17,583 nt of DNA from positions 1-17,583 of the forward strand of contig CABROF010000051.1 in the NCBI GenBank assembly GCA_902472555.1, in the 5' to 3' direction. Source of the DNA: UMGS1851 sp900555605 (GTDB lineage: Bacteria; Bacillota; Clostridia; UBA1212; UBA1255). A program made the translations under genes and the position numbers. Under the pieces are notes generated by a model that did no database searches, was not told the origin of the DNA, and worked only from the letters and a program-made list of their open reading frames with translations. Positions 1 to 7,560 of the stretch are shown here, in pieces; positions within the stretch are counted from its first letter, which is position 1; each line of letters opens with the position of its first letter.

Positions 1-474
1 CGGGGCCGCTTCGGCTATCCTGCGTATAACACGCTGTCGGATACGGTGGAGGAGGCAAAGGCAGAACTGGTGAAGCTGGAAAGGAATGGTGCGGAGATCC
101 GCCGGATCGCTGTTTTGATATCGTCCTCCTGCTCTGAACGCCAGCTGAAAAAAATAGTGGAATTTGCCCGTCAGGATCAGCGGGTCGGCATGACGGCATG
201 CTATGATGGGAGGCTTCCGCTGCCGGAGGCGGATCGGGAGGCCGCGGCGCTGGTTGCGGTGAAAAACGGATTGAAGCCTGCCGGTGCCCCGCTGTACGCC
301 GGCGCAAGAGAAGCGCTGCCGGCAGAATACGGCATCGATGCGCTTTCCGAAGAAGGACGGCGTTCCCTGGATAGCGGCGGATATGACGTATTGCTTACCT
401 TCGGCCGGCCGATGGATATTTTAGATATTTCCTGCGTGAAATACAGAATTCAATTAAAGACTGAGGTATTCTGA
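1..474 (+). CDS. 3' end of an unrecognised protein (partial at window edge)
   Basis: The frame is open from base 1 to a TGA at 472-474, giving at least 157 C-terminal residues. There are in-frame GTG codons (one at 46), but nothing resembling a ribosome binding site precedes it and the frame stays open upstream, so the gene almost certainly starts outside the window. The visible part is soluble, rich in Ala, Glu and Arg, with no membrane segment and no motif I can name. It mixes helical stretches with short beta-like hydrophobic runs (RRIAVLISSS, YDVLLTFG), suggesting an alpha/beta fold. No tandem partner follows: the next gene begins about 280 bases later. I do not recognise the family. Confidence 0.7.
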   Translation, partial: RGRFGYPAYNTLSDTVEEAKAELVKLERNGAEIRRIAVLISSSCSERQLKKIVEFARQDQRVGMTACYDGRLPLPEADREAAALVAVKNGLKPAGAPLYAGAREALPAEYGIDALSEEGRRSLDSGGYDVLLTFGRPMDILDISCVKYRIQLKTEVF

Positions 475-758
475 TCAGCGTCTGCTTTTTATGAGATTGC
501 GCTGCGCGAAGTGCGCCAGCCAAAAGGTTCTGTCTGGAAGCTGTCGTTTTGGGACAACGGGTCTTGCTGTAGGTATGACAGGACTGAACCGGACGTGAAA
601 GCCGGCTGCTTCAGGCGCAGGCCGGAAACAAAGGCTTATGGCCGCGGCGCATACCGCCCTGCTAACGGCGCTTGTGTTTTTGCGTTCTGTGAAAAATTAT
701 GGTAAACTAAAGACTGTTGCTTCGGACTATGGAAGGGAAGGCGGCGTTTTGCGCGTTG
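475..758 (+). other. Gene-free, hairpin-rich gap
   Basis: No convincing gene lies here; the one open frame (511-705) begins at a GTG with no ribosome binding site and has an implausible composition. The + strand contains several short hairpins in a row: 501-504/517-520 with inner 505-507/513-515; 542-545/553-556; an 8-bp stem 602-609/617-625 with one bulged G; and 646-649/655-658. No U-tract follows any of them. A weak promoter for the next gene lies at the end of the gap. The region may be a structured leader or RNA, or ordinary spacer that folds by chance because it is GC-rich. Confidence 0.35.
680..708 (+). promoter_or_regulatory. Candidate SigA-type promoter for the membrane protein gene
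   Basis: TTGCGT at 680-685 and TAAACT at 703-708 are separated by 17 bases. The -35 matches 3 of 6 and the -10 matches 4 of 6 consensus bases, so it is weak, but spacing and position are right and nothing better lies upstream of the gene. Confidence 0.35.
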
Positions 759-1433
759 ATGTCTCAGAATCTAAAAACACATCTGAAAGGCATGAAAAAG
801 GTCTGGTACTGTTATTTTTTGGGGGTTGCACTTAGCTGGGCGGCATATCCGATTATTGCGATCGTATTAATTCAATTTGCCTCGTTTTATGTGCTGCAGG
901 GGATTTTTACCGTGTTTACCACGCTGATATTATCGTGCCTGCTCTATATCTCCATGCATGAATTCGGAGAAAACGACCGAAAACCGTATAAATGGGCGCG
1001 GTACAAGGGAAAGGGCTTTGTGTGCGGTTTTGCTGCATTTGCGGTAGTCGTGCTGGCCGAGATGATCATGATCGCCGTGGCGAACCGTTATATTGTCGTT
1101 TCTCATCCTTATTTTCTAATATCCTCCCTGCGTGCTTATGCCACCTATATTTTTTACATGCCGTTTTTCTGGTTTTATATTTTGGTGGGGCATTATGATC
1201 CCGTTTATTTTGCCCCGGGCTCTGAACATGCGCCGGTGCTGGGCATGGAGGCGACGCCGCTTCCCGCCGTGGAATACGCGACCTGCATTTATCCGATTAT
1301 TTTAATTACATTGGTGGCGGGAATCGGTTATCTGGCAGGCTATTCCGGAAAACGGATTATCAAAAAGGCTCCGAAGAATAAATTCCTGCAGAAGCTCTTA
1401 TACAGAAGACCAAAAGAAGAGGCAGATGCGTGA
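759..1433 (+). CDS. Polytopic membrane protein of unknown function
   Basis: Encodes about 224 residues with five or so hydrophobic segments: two near the N-terminus (from WYCYFLGVALSW onward), one around FAAFAVVVLAEMIMIAV, one aromatic-rich stretch (YIFYMPFFWFYILVG) and one near the C-terminus (YPIILITLVAGIGYLAGY). The C-terminal tail is strongly basic (Lys/Arg-rich), as expected for a cytoplasmic end. The start is uncertain: ATG at 759 has a purine-rich GGAAGGGAAGG upstream at slightly long spacing, while TTG 717 and ATG 729 are alternatives that add a short N-terminal tail. It overlaps the next gene by 8 bases, so the two are probably co-translated and functionally linked. I recognise no family. 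Confidence 0.7.
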   Translation: MSQNLKTHLKGMKKVWYCYFLGVALSWAAYPIIAIVLIQFASFYVLQGIFTVFTTLILSCLLYISMHEFGENDRKPYKWARYKGKGFVCGFAAFAVVVLAEMIMIAVANRYIVVSHPYFLISSLRAYATYIFYMPFFWFYILVGHYDPVYFAPGSEHAPVLGMEATPLPAVEYATCIYPIILITLVAGIGYLAGYSGKRIIKKAPKNKFLQKLLYRRPKEEADA

Positions 1434-2397
1434 TCGGCATCTGAGGGCGGAGGATCAAGAAATCATGGAAGAACTACAGCTATTAATGGATAGCCTAAAT
1501 CGCTATTATGATCAGATATTGGTTCAGAACGGCCTACCGAAAGCGGAAGCGGAGGCGGAAAGTGTTGACGAAAATGCATGGCTTTCGCAGGTCTGTCCGC
1601 TGCTGAGGAAGGAGCCCCGGCTGCTGGTTAACAAAATGGATTCGGAGTGGGGAGCGGCGCAATGGCTGAAGGCGCTGCGCGATTGGCTGCTGAAGTCGCC
1701 GCTTCCGGTTCCTGCGTTTTTATATGACAGAGTACGGAACAACTCCGGCTTTTGCGATTTCCTGAGAGAGATTCTGAATCCGGCGGCGCTTGCCATTGAT
1801 GCGGACGATGCGCTGCGGCGAAATGCGCCTGAAGAGCTTGCGCCTCTTGATTTGCTGGTTTTCGGCATTGAACTGGCGGCGCGCGCGGAAAAAGACGGCG
1901 TGGGAGATTTTTCCCAACAGATTACGGCGATCTATCATGCCTGCGAAGACACCAACGATCTGCTGATGGAAAAGGTCGCGGAATATTTTACCTCCGGCGA
2001 GCATGTGCAGACTGTAATCGATCTGCTGAAGATGTCGGTCCCTCCTGATCAAAAGCGGTATTATCTTATGCAGGCCATGGTGATGATGAAAACGCGCAAT
2101 GACAGTATGTTCCGTGCGTTGAAACGTGCATTTAAAGAAGAAGTTGATGCTTCTGCGGACAAGCTGCTTGCGGCCTCTATGCTCGGAGAATACGGCGACA
2201 GCAGGGCGATTCCTGTGCTTCGGACATATATGCAGGCTGTTGCGCGGCGCTATGCACAGCTTCAGGAGCAGAGGCGGGGCAGGGAGGAAAAGGAGGATCC
2301 GGAAATGCATGAGACTTTTCACAATATGCTTACGCTCGGAACAATCATACATCGTCTCGGCGGCGAGACAGACGATATCTGCAGCATCCCGTTTTGA
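1426..2397 (+). CDS. Helical, HEAT-like protein of unknown function
   Basis: A 323-residue soluble, predominantly helical protein. The ATG lies inside the end of the preceding gene with AAGAGG just upstream, so translation is probably coupled. The second half looks like alpha-solenoid repeats: helix pairs such as VQTVIDLLKMS, MFRALKRAFKEEVD and a segment ending GEYGDSRAIPVLRTYM, which matches the 'D.rAIPvL..' turn typical of HEAT/PBS repeats. Such proteins are usually scaffolds for partners; here the likely partner is the membrane protein made from the overlapping gene. It has no catalytic motif, signal peptide or membrane segment that I can see. Assignment beyond the fold guess is not possible. 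Confidence 0.7.
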   Translation: MRDRHLRAEDQEIMEELQLLMDSLNRYYDQILVQNGLPKAEAEAESVDENAWLSQVCPLLRKEPRLLVNKMDSEWGAAQWLKALRDWLLKSPLPVPAFLYDRVRNNSGFCDFLREILNPAALAIDADDALRRNAPEELAPLDLLVFGIELAARAEKDGVGDFSQQITAIYHACEDTNDLLMEKVAEYFTSGEHVQTVIDLLKMSVPPDQKRYYLMQAMVMMKTRNDSMFRALKRAFKEEVDASADKLLAASMLGEYGDSRAIPVLRTYMQAVARRYAQLQEQRRGREEKEDPEMHETFHNMLTLGTIIHRLGGETDDICSIPF

Positions 2398-2454
2398 GGC
2401 TTCCTGCGCGCGGCATCGTGACAGAATATTTGAAAATAAATCCGTTTTGCGGAT

Positions 2455-2483
2455 GAATATTTGCACACCCTCTGTAATATGCT
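2455..2483 (+). promoter_or_regulatory. Candidate sporulation (SigE-type) promoter upstream of the amidase
   Basis: GAATATT at 2455-2461 resembles the SigE -35 core. It is followed after 14 bases by AATATGCT (2476-2483), a partial match to the SigE -10 (CATACAAT). B. subtilis cwlD is known to be expressed during sporulation. A second GAATATTTG lies 31 bases upstream (2424-2432). Weak, but consistent with the gene's likely role. Confidence 0.25.
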
Positions 2484-2514
2484 TTAACAAGTAGTATGAC
2501 AGGGGGTGTCGTGT

Positions 2515-3294
2515 GTGATACTGGTGATGAAGAAGAGTAATGTAATGCTGGGGGTTTTAATCGTTGTACTTGCGCTTGCGATATTGGGGATCAATATCGG
2601 TATGAGAGGCGCAAACGCAGACGATTCGGATCCGGCGGCTGTGGAAACTTTGACGACTGCCGGAAAGGTAGTTGTCATTGATGCGGGCCATGGTGGTGAG
2701 GACCCGGGGGCGGTCAGCAATTACAGCGGTGCAAAAGAAAAGGATATTACATTGGTACTTGCGCAAAAGACAAAAACGCTGCTGGAGGCGGCAGGCTATA
2801 CAGTAATCATGACAAGAACGGATGATGTGCTTGTTTATGAGGGAGAGAATCTTTCCATGACCGCGAAACGGCGGCAGGATCTGATCAACCGAAAAAAGAT
2901 TATGGATGAGAGCAAAGCGGATATTGTTGTCAGCATCCATTTGAATGCCTTTACGGATACGAAATATTTCGGCGCACAGACATTTTATACGAAGGAATCA
3001 ATGTCCAGCAAAAAACTGGCGATGTGCCTGCAGGACGCGCTGCGGGAAATGTTAGACCCGAATAATGAACGGGAAGCACTGCTGAAATCCGATGATATTA
3101 TCATCACCAAAAACTGCAAAGTGACCACCACCATAGTGGAATGCGGATTTTTGTCAAATGAGCAGGATGAAAAGAAGCTGATTGATACGGCTTATCAGGA
3201 TAAAATTGCGGAAGCGATTAAAGCAGGAATCGACAGTTATTTTACCGTAATGGCGCCCTCTCCGGGCCCGGCGGATGCTACGCCAAAAAAATAA
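2515..3294 (+). CDS. cwlD: N-acetylmuramoyl-L-alanine amidase, CwlD-like
   Basis: An Amidase_3 family zinc amidase that cleaves the bond between MurNAc and the stem peptide. In spore formers CwlD removes peptides so that muramic-delta-lactam can form in cortex peptidoglycan. The product is about 259 residues with one N-terminal membrane segment (roughly 10-30), so the enzyme is anchored with its catalytic domain outside. Family ligands are all present: H59 in VIDAGHGG, E75 in KEKD, H142 in SIHLNA, and catalytic E209 in IVECGFLSN. The segment YFGAQTFYTK matches the CwlD-type SGAQSFYY signature better than vegetative amidases. GTG 2515 is preferred because AGGGGG (2501-2506) sits 8 bases upstream; GTG 2506 overlaps that site, and ATG 2527 is too far from it. 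No SPOR or SH3b wall-binding domain is present. CwlD identity is by similarity only; a generic amidase is the alternative. Confidence 0.85.
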   Translation: MILVMKKSNVMLGVLIVVLALAILGINIGMRGANADDSDPAAVETLTTAGKVVVIDAGHGGEDPGAVSNYSGAKEKDITLVLAQKTKTLLEAAGYTVIMTRTDDVLVYEGENLSMTAKRRQDLINRKKIMDESKADIVVSIHLNAFTDTKYFGAQTFYTKESMSSKKLAMCLQDALREMLDPNNEREALLKSDDIIITKNCKVTTTIVECGFLSNEQDEKKLIDTAYQDKIAEAIKAGIDSYFTVMAPSPGPADATPKK

Positions 3295-3513
3295 CGATCA
3301 TATAAAAAAAGAACAGTTCAGGGAAATAATCCCACCCCCTCGATTGTTCGGAATGAAATGCCGAAGCGCCGTTTTTTAATGAAAAACGGCGCTTTGTGTA
3401 TGTAAAAATTGATAAATCCGGGAAATAATCACACGGTAGACATTCTCCCTTCGAGACCGTAAAATGTGTTTACAGCCGGCCGGCGGCGGATACCGAGAAG
3501 GAGATTGGAGCAG
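3295..3513 (+). other. Structured intergenic region between amidase and Tad-like operon
   Basis: About 220 bases without a gene. It contains a small hairpin GGGA/TCCC (3321-3324/3330-3333), a longer-range pairing GAACA/TGTTC (3311-3315/3345-3349), a TTCGG/CCGAA hairpin (3347-3351/3361-3365) that would compete with it, and the strong 13-bp hairpin annotated separately. An 11-base direct repeat, GGGAAATAATC, occurs at 3321-3331 and 3420-3430, on either side of that hairpin. I found no convincing SigA promoter for the downstream operon. Confidence 0.5.
3364..3399 (+). terminator. 13-bp hairpin, likely terminator of the amidase gene
   Basis: AAGCGCCGTTTTT (3364-3376) pairs perfectly with AAAAACGGCGCTT (3382-3394) around a 5-base loop. 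The stem is long and GC-capped, but only a short, interrupted U-run (TTTGTGT) follows, so termination may be partial and depend on other factors. Confidence 0.6.
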
Positions 3514-5157
3514 ATGGGAGAAACCGTTTTACAGGAACGATTTGTGATTCAGGAGACACTTACAGAAGATAAGGTTTATCGCGCGGCAGATTTGGCACGA
3601 GGCAATTCTGTATTGCTGAAAAAATGGCAGGCAGCCGACCCTTTTGGGCAGCAGGAGGCCGCACTGCTCTCTGCGCTTTCACATACGGGACTTCCGCAAT
3701 TGATTTGTTCGTTTGAGGATAAGGGCTGCAGATATCTCGCGGAGGAGTGGATCGAAGGAGAGACCCTTGAGGCTTATGTGCAGCACAGCGGCGGCAGTCT
3801 GTCAACCGCGGAGGCAATTCACATATTGACGGCACTATGTGATATCATCGGATATCTGCATAAGAAGGCCTACGTCTATCTGGATTTAAAGCCGACAAAT
3901 GTCATATGCAGCCGGGCGGAAAAGAAGACGGCTGTCAGATTGATTGACTTTGAATCGGTGCAGACTGCTGCACAGGCCGAAGCTTCGGAGACATTCAGCG
4001 TAAGCAGAACCATCTGTTTGGGAACGGAATATTTTACCGCACCGGAGGTGCTTTACGGAGCTCCTTGCGTTGCAAGCGATCTTTTCTCAATCGGTGCAGT
4101 TATGGCGTACATGCTTACGGGGTCACCCGTATTGGATCCGGAGTTCCGTTTTTCCGGCGATCTTCGGAGAATCCTGAATACATGCCTTCAGCCCGATGCA
4201 CGCCTGCGCTATCGTTCTGTGGAGCTGCTGATGGCGGATATTTCAAAATGCACCGAAGAAAAAACGCAGCCAATCGGTAACCCGGAAGCAGCATCTGCAC
4301 ATCAGTCCGCGCGCGGCAGTCTTGCACGGATCAAATGGGACGGCTATCGGAGAACTGTGGCAATGGTAGACTGTAACCTTTGTTTTGCTTGTGAGCTGGC
4401 ATATGCAGCTGCAAAGGGACCGCAATTCAGGACAATCCTTTTTGAACTGCCCGGTTATGCGGAAAGCCGAATCCGCTACTTTCTGGAAATAGAAGAGGAC
4501 GCCTCCTTCTCTGATCACTATCATGCCGTAATGGAAGATACGCCGTTTCGGCAGATATATGGAATACGGCCGTACTTTCACCAGAATATAGAAAGCTGGC
4601 TGGCAAAGGGATGGCTCGGCAAATGCAGAACGGCTCCGGGACTCTATGTTGCAGGCGCGGATTTATTTCGTGAGATTTCCGTTGATACTGCGGAAAGCGC
4701 CCGGCAACTGTGTGATTGGGCATACAGCCGCTTTGATTTGATTTTGTTTTCTGCGGATAACCGAAGCGGCCGGGAGACACAGCTGATTATGCCGTTCTGT
4801 GATTATTTTATTGCGGTTCCGGAATCGAATATTGATGCTGTGGCAGATTGCCGCGATTATCTGACTTCGCTTTCCAACAGCGGATATCTGGTAATGCCCA
4901 ATGTGCGCTATGCTGCGTGGGATTATCAGGATTCGTGCAGTCTTACGGAAAAAGGAATCGTGACCTTTTTAGGAGAACGCAAATATATCGGCGCAGTCCG
5001 CTACGACCCGGAGCGGCTATCCTGCCGTAACCGGAAAAGTAAATTCTACTGCAGCTGTGCATATCAAAAATTCGCACCGGAATATGAGCGGATCCTGTAT
5101 CACCTTATGGTAAGACGGCGCAATACGGCAGAGGAAGCATTCGGCGTTCATTCGTGA
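3514..5157 (+). CDS. Ser/Thr kinase-like domain fused to a TadZ/CpaE (MinD-like) domain
   Basis: One uninterrupted 547-residue protein with two parts. Residues about 8-245 are a eukaryotic-type protein kinase fold: K36/K37 (VAIK position), E48 (helix C), catalytic loop YLDLKPTN with D124, K126 and N129, D145 in DFE (normally DFG), APE at 176-178, and the SDLFSIG helix-F motif. The glycine-rich loop is missing (LTEDKVYRA). After a linker, residues about 278-545 follow the MinD/CpaE/TadZ strand-helix order: RTVAMVDCNLCFACELAYA where Walker A would be, TILFELPG after it, and RFDLILFSAD for Walker B. The Walker A Gly and Lys residues are gone, as in some CpaE/TadZ proteins. TadZ normally localises the Tad secretion ATPase, so the kinase may regulate pilus assembly. 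ATG 3514 has AAGGAG 10 bases upstream; GTG 3466 is a weaker alternative. First gene of the Tad-like operon. Confidence 0.8.
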   Translation: MGETVLQERFVIQETLTEDKVYRAADLARGNSVLLKKWQAADPFGQQEAALLSALSHTGLPQLICSFEDKGCRYLAEEWIEGETLEAYVQHSGGSLSTAEAIHILTALCDIIGYLHKKAYVYLDLKPTNVICSRAEKKTAVRLIDFESVQTAAQAEASETFSVSRTICLGTEYFTAPEVLYGAPCVASDLFSIGAVMAYMLTGSPVLDPEFRFSGDLRRILNTCLQPDARLRYRSVELLMADISKCTEEKTQPIGNPEAASAHQSARGSLARIKWDGYRRTVAMVDCNLCFACELAYAAAKGPQFRTILFELPGYAESRIRYFLEIEEDASFSDHYHAVMEDTPFRQIYGIRPYFHQNIESWLAKGWLGKCRTAPGLYVAGADLFREISVDTAESARQLCDWAYSRFDLILFSADNRSGRETQLIMPFCDYFIAVPESNIDAVADCRDYLTSLSNSGYLVMPNVRYAAWDYQDSCSLTEKGIVTFLGERKYIGAVRYDPERLSCRNRKSKFYCSCAYQKFAPEYERILYHLMVRRRNTAEEAFGVHS

Positions 5158-5191
5158 TGAAGGAGCGCGTGTTTTTGAGAGGAGGAAGGCG

Positions 5192-5896
5192 ATGCGGAAG
5201 AGTTATATATTTCAGATTGCGGTATTCTTATTTGGTATGGCCGTGGTTTCCGGCCTGTACACGTTTGCGGTCATTCCGAAAATACGGGCTGACGAGGAGA
5301 AAAAGTACATACAGGCGCTGGAGAATGAGAAGAGCGGGTATATACCGGTGCTGATTTATACGGGAAAAACGCCGCTGGCGGAGGGGGCGATGATCACAGA
5401 AGCTGTAGAGGCGCATTTTACGATCATGCAGATGCCGCCCTTTTGTGCCGCGGCGGATGTGCTGCATACCTTTCTTCAGGCAGAAGGTAAACAGTTAAAG
5501 TACACGCTGGTTCCGGGCCAGCAGATTACGCAGGGTATGCTGCAGACGTTTTCAGAGGAGCCGGACCAGAACTCCCGCCTGAAGGAATTCCGTTTGAGCG
5601 GTTTAGTGGCAGGCAATGCGATGCCGGGGCATTATGTCGATATTCTTGTAGTTTATCCGGATGGAAGCTACGATATTGTTGTGCCTAAAATCAGAATCTA
5701 TGATATCTGCAGAAATGCCTCTGCAGAAGAGACCGGCTATTATCCGGACGGGGACGGCCTATATACTGTCTTGCTGGCGGTTAATGAAGAGGAATACTTT
5801 TATCTGACCGCTGCAGCCGGACAGGGCGCTTTGGACATGCGTCTGTATCTGCATGCTGATCAAGAGGCCTCCAAGAGAACTTTTATGATACAGTAG
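5192..5896 (+). CDS. CpaB/RcpC-like pilus assembly protein with SAF domain
   Basis: A 234-residue protein with an N-terminal membrane anchor (about residues 5-27) followed by a short charged coiled segment and then an extracytoplasmic SAF-like domain: YTGKTPLAEGAMITEA and LVPGQQITQGML are the two 'promise of a cap' style elements of the family, and SGLVAGNAMPGHYVDIL corresponds to the RcpC-type core before the C-terminal sheet (GQGALDMRLYL). CpaB/RcpC links the pilus platform to the envelope in Tad systems. AGAGGAGG sits just upstream of the ATG, and the gene follows the kinase-TadZ gene by 34 bases. The similarity is one of pattern and position rather than strong identity; family members from Gram-positives are typically 220-300 residues, so length fits. 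Confidence 0.65.
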   Translation: MRKSYIFQIAVFLFGMAVVSGLYTFAVIPKIRADEEKKYIQALENEKSGYIPVLIYTGKTPLAEGAMITEAVEAHFTIMQMPPFCAAADVLHTFLQAEGKQLKYTLVPGQQITQGMLQTFSEEPDQNSRLKEFRLSGLVAGNAMPGHYVDILVVYPDGSYDIVVPKIRIYDICRNASAEETGYYPDGDGLYTVLLAVNEEEYFYLTAAAGQGALDMRLYLHADQEASKRTFMIQ

Positions 5897-5907
5897 AGGA
5901 GGCCGAT

Positions 5908-7551
5908 ATGCAGTTTCCGATGCCTGATATTTGGAAAAAACTGATGGATGCCGTGTCTGCGGCACTGACAGACTCCGGCCTTTATATGGAGCTGCACAGA
6001 ACGGACCGCGGCCAGGCGGAGCGTGCGATTCGCACGTTTGCGGAAATGAAGGATATGGCAGCTTTGGGCGACCGGTCTGCCAGAGACCGCATTCATGAGT
6101 ATATTTTGACGGTCCTTTCAGAAACCCGCTATGCGGCGGCGGCAAATATCGCCCTGAAAACAATTGATTTTCAGAACCTTGTAGAGAATTGTGCACCGAT
6201 GATATTTGAACTGCTGCTGGCAAACCGGATGATAGGTGCTCTGATAGATAAATATGCGGTAGAGAGCCGCATAGACGAAGAGCTGCTTCGGTATATTGCG
6301 CTTACCGAGGAAACGGAAGATTCTTATCTTATACGTTATCAGGAGAAACAGGAGCAGCTGAGGTTTATTGCAGGTCTGCTGTATGCGGCGACATACGGTC
6401 AGGATTGCATTGAATCACTCCAGTTTCAGGATATCAACGAGATCGGGGTATTGAATAAGGATTATATTTATATATCCTATAAGGGACGTAAATTCCGCCT
6501 TTCTTTTCTGTCGTTTGAAACGGGCAGCATGATTATCAACATCCAAAAAAAAACGACCCAGAATTCTGCACTGAATTTTGATAGGCAGAACCCAATTATT
6601 GTAACGGCCAAATTGAATGCCAGCCGGATCAGCGCCGCCGGATACGATGTAACACCCGGGGCTGAGGATATTTATTATAACGAGCGGATTTTTCAGTTAA
6701 AAGCCATCTCTCTTGAGGACATGCGTGACCGCTATCATACAATTGATGAAGCGCTGTATGCGCTTCTGCAGTACAATCAGAAGGGGAGAGGCAGCTTTCT
6801 TGTAACCGGATCTGATATGGGCGTTGGGAAAAGCACTTTTTTATTATCTATGCTTGAAAAATATCCGGATAATTGGGGAATCGGGATTCTGGATCCGCAG
6901 AATGAGCTGCAGGCGGGGAAAAAATATCCCGAAAAAAATGTTCTGACTTTAGTGGAAAACGATAAAAAGAATTTATCCCAATGCTTTGCATATCTCCTGA
7001 AGACTTCGCGGGATGTGATGGTCGTCAGTGAAATCACGATGCCGGAGGAGGTCTCGGAACTGGTAAACGCGGCGCTTCGGCTGAATGCAGGTGTATGTGC
7101 GACCATGCATTCGCTTTCTCCGTATGAGGTTGTTCCGAATCTGCGCAATCTGATGCTGAAGACCGAAATGTATCAGGACAGAATGATTGCAGAGGAGGAT
7201 ATAGCGGGAAGTATTGATCTTTTGATCCATTTAAGCAGGCTGCCCAGCGGGCGGATTATTGTAGAAGCGGTATATGAGCTCTATATAGATAAACCGGAGC
7301 TCTGTTCCGCAGAAGCGGATCTTTTACACGCAGACGACCGTACGCTCCGCCGTGTCCTCCTGCGGGTCGGCGCACAGGCGCTTCTGCATAAAGCTTCAGG
7401 CAGACAATACATACTAAGACCACTTATCCGTTATGATACGAAAAGGGACAGATGGAATGCGGAGCAGCCTCCGTCAGAGCAATATCTGACGAAAATGAAG
7501 CGATACGCAGGTGAGGCGGAAACCGAGCGAATCCGCGGACTGTTCGTTTAG
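5908..7551 (+). CDS. cpaF: CpaF/TadA-like type II/IV secretion ATPase, divergent
   Basis: A 547-residue protein of the GspE/VirB11 hexameric ATPase superfamily, expected to power filament assembly from the cytoplasm. The C-terminal half carries the ATPase core: Walker A-like VTGSDMGVGKST with K308 (first Gly of the motif replaced by Ser), an Asp-box region ILDPQNEL, a Walker B region VMVVSEITMPEEV with E375, and the His-box LNAGVCATMHS with H401. CpaF proteins usually read VGEVRG at the Walker B; here it is VSEITM, so the conserved Gly and Arg are missing. The N-terminal 280 residues are less conserved but contain the helical and beta sheet modules that precede the core in CpaF. AGAGGAGG precedes the ATG, 11 bases after the previous gene. 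Activity is plausible but altered residues leave it open. Confidence 0.75.
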   Translation: MQFPMPDIWKKLMDAVSAALTDSGLYMELHRTDRGQAERAIRTFAEMKDMAALGDRSARDRIHEYILTVLSETRYAAAANIALKTIDFQNLVENCAPMIFELLLANRMIGALIDKYAVESRIDEELLRYIALTEETEDSYLIRYQEKQEQLRFIAGLLYAATYGQDCIESLQFQDINEIGVLNKDYIYISYKGRKFRLSFLSFETGSMIINIQKKTTQNSALNFDRQNPIIVTAKLNASRISAAGYDVTPGAEDIYYNERIFQLKAISLEDMRDRYHTIDEALYALLQYNQKGRGSFLVTGSDMGVGKSTFLLSMLEKYPDNWGIGILDPQNELQAGKKYPEKNVLTLVENDKKNLSQCFAYLLKTSRDVMVVSEITMPEEVSELVNAALRLNAGVCATMHSLSPYEVVPNLRNLMLKTEMYQDRMIAEEDIAGSIDLLIHLSRLPSGRIIVEAVYELYIDKPELCSAEADLLHADDRTLRRVLLRVGAQALLHKASGRQYILRPLIRYDTKRDRWNAEQPPSEQYLTKMKRYAGEAETERIRGLFV

Positions 7552-7560
7552 AAAGGCGGG

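Noticed and set aside
511..705. 64-residue open frame in the gap before the membrane protein gene
   Set aside because: Starts at GTG without a ribosome binding site, has odd composition (many Arg, Trp, Cys) and overlaps a region better described as structured spacer.
1720..2490. 256-residue open frame on the minus strand over the HEAT-like gene
   Set aside because: It runs opposite a gene with good start signals and is rich in His and Arg in the pattern typical of antisense shadows.
3295..3513. Known riboswitch class, such as cyclic-di-GMP, before the Tad-like operon
   Set aside because: Structures are present but I could not match any consensus core; described as an unknown structured spacer.
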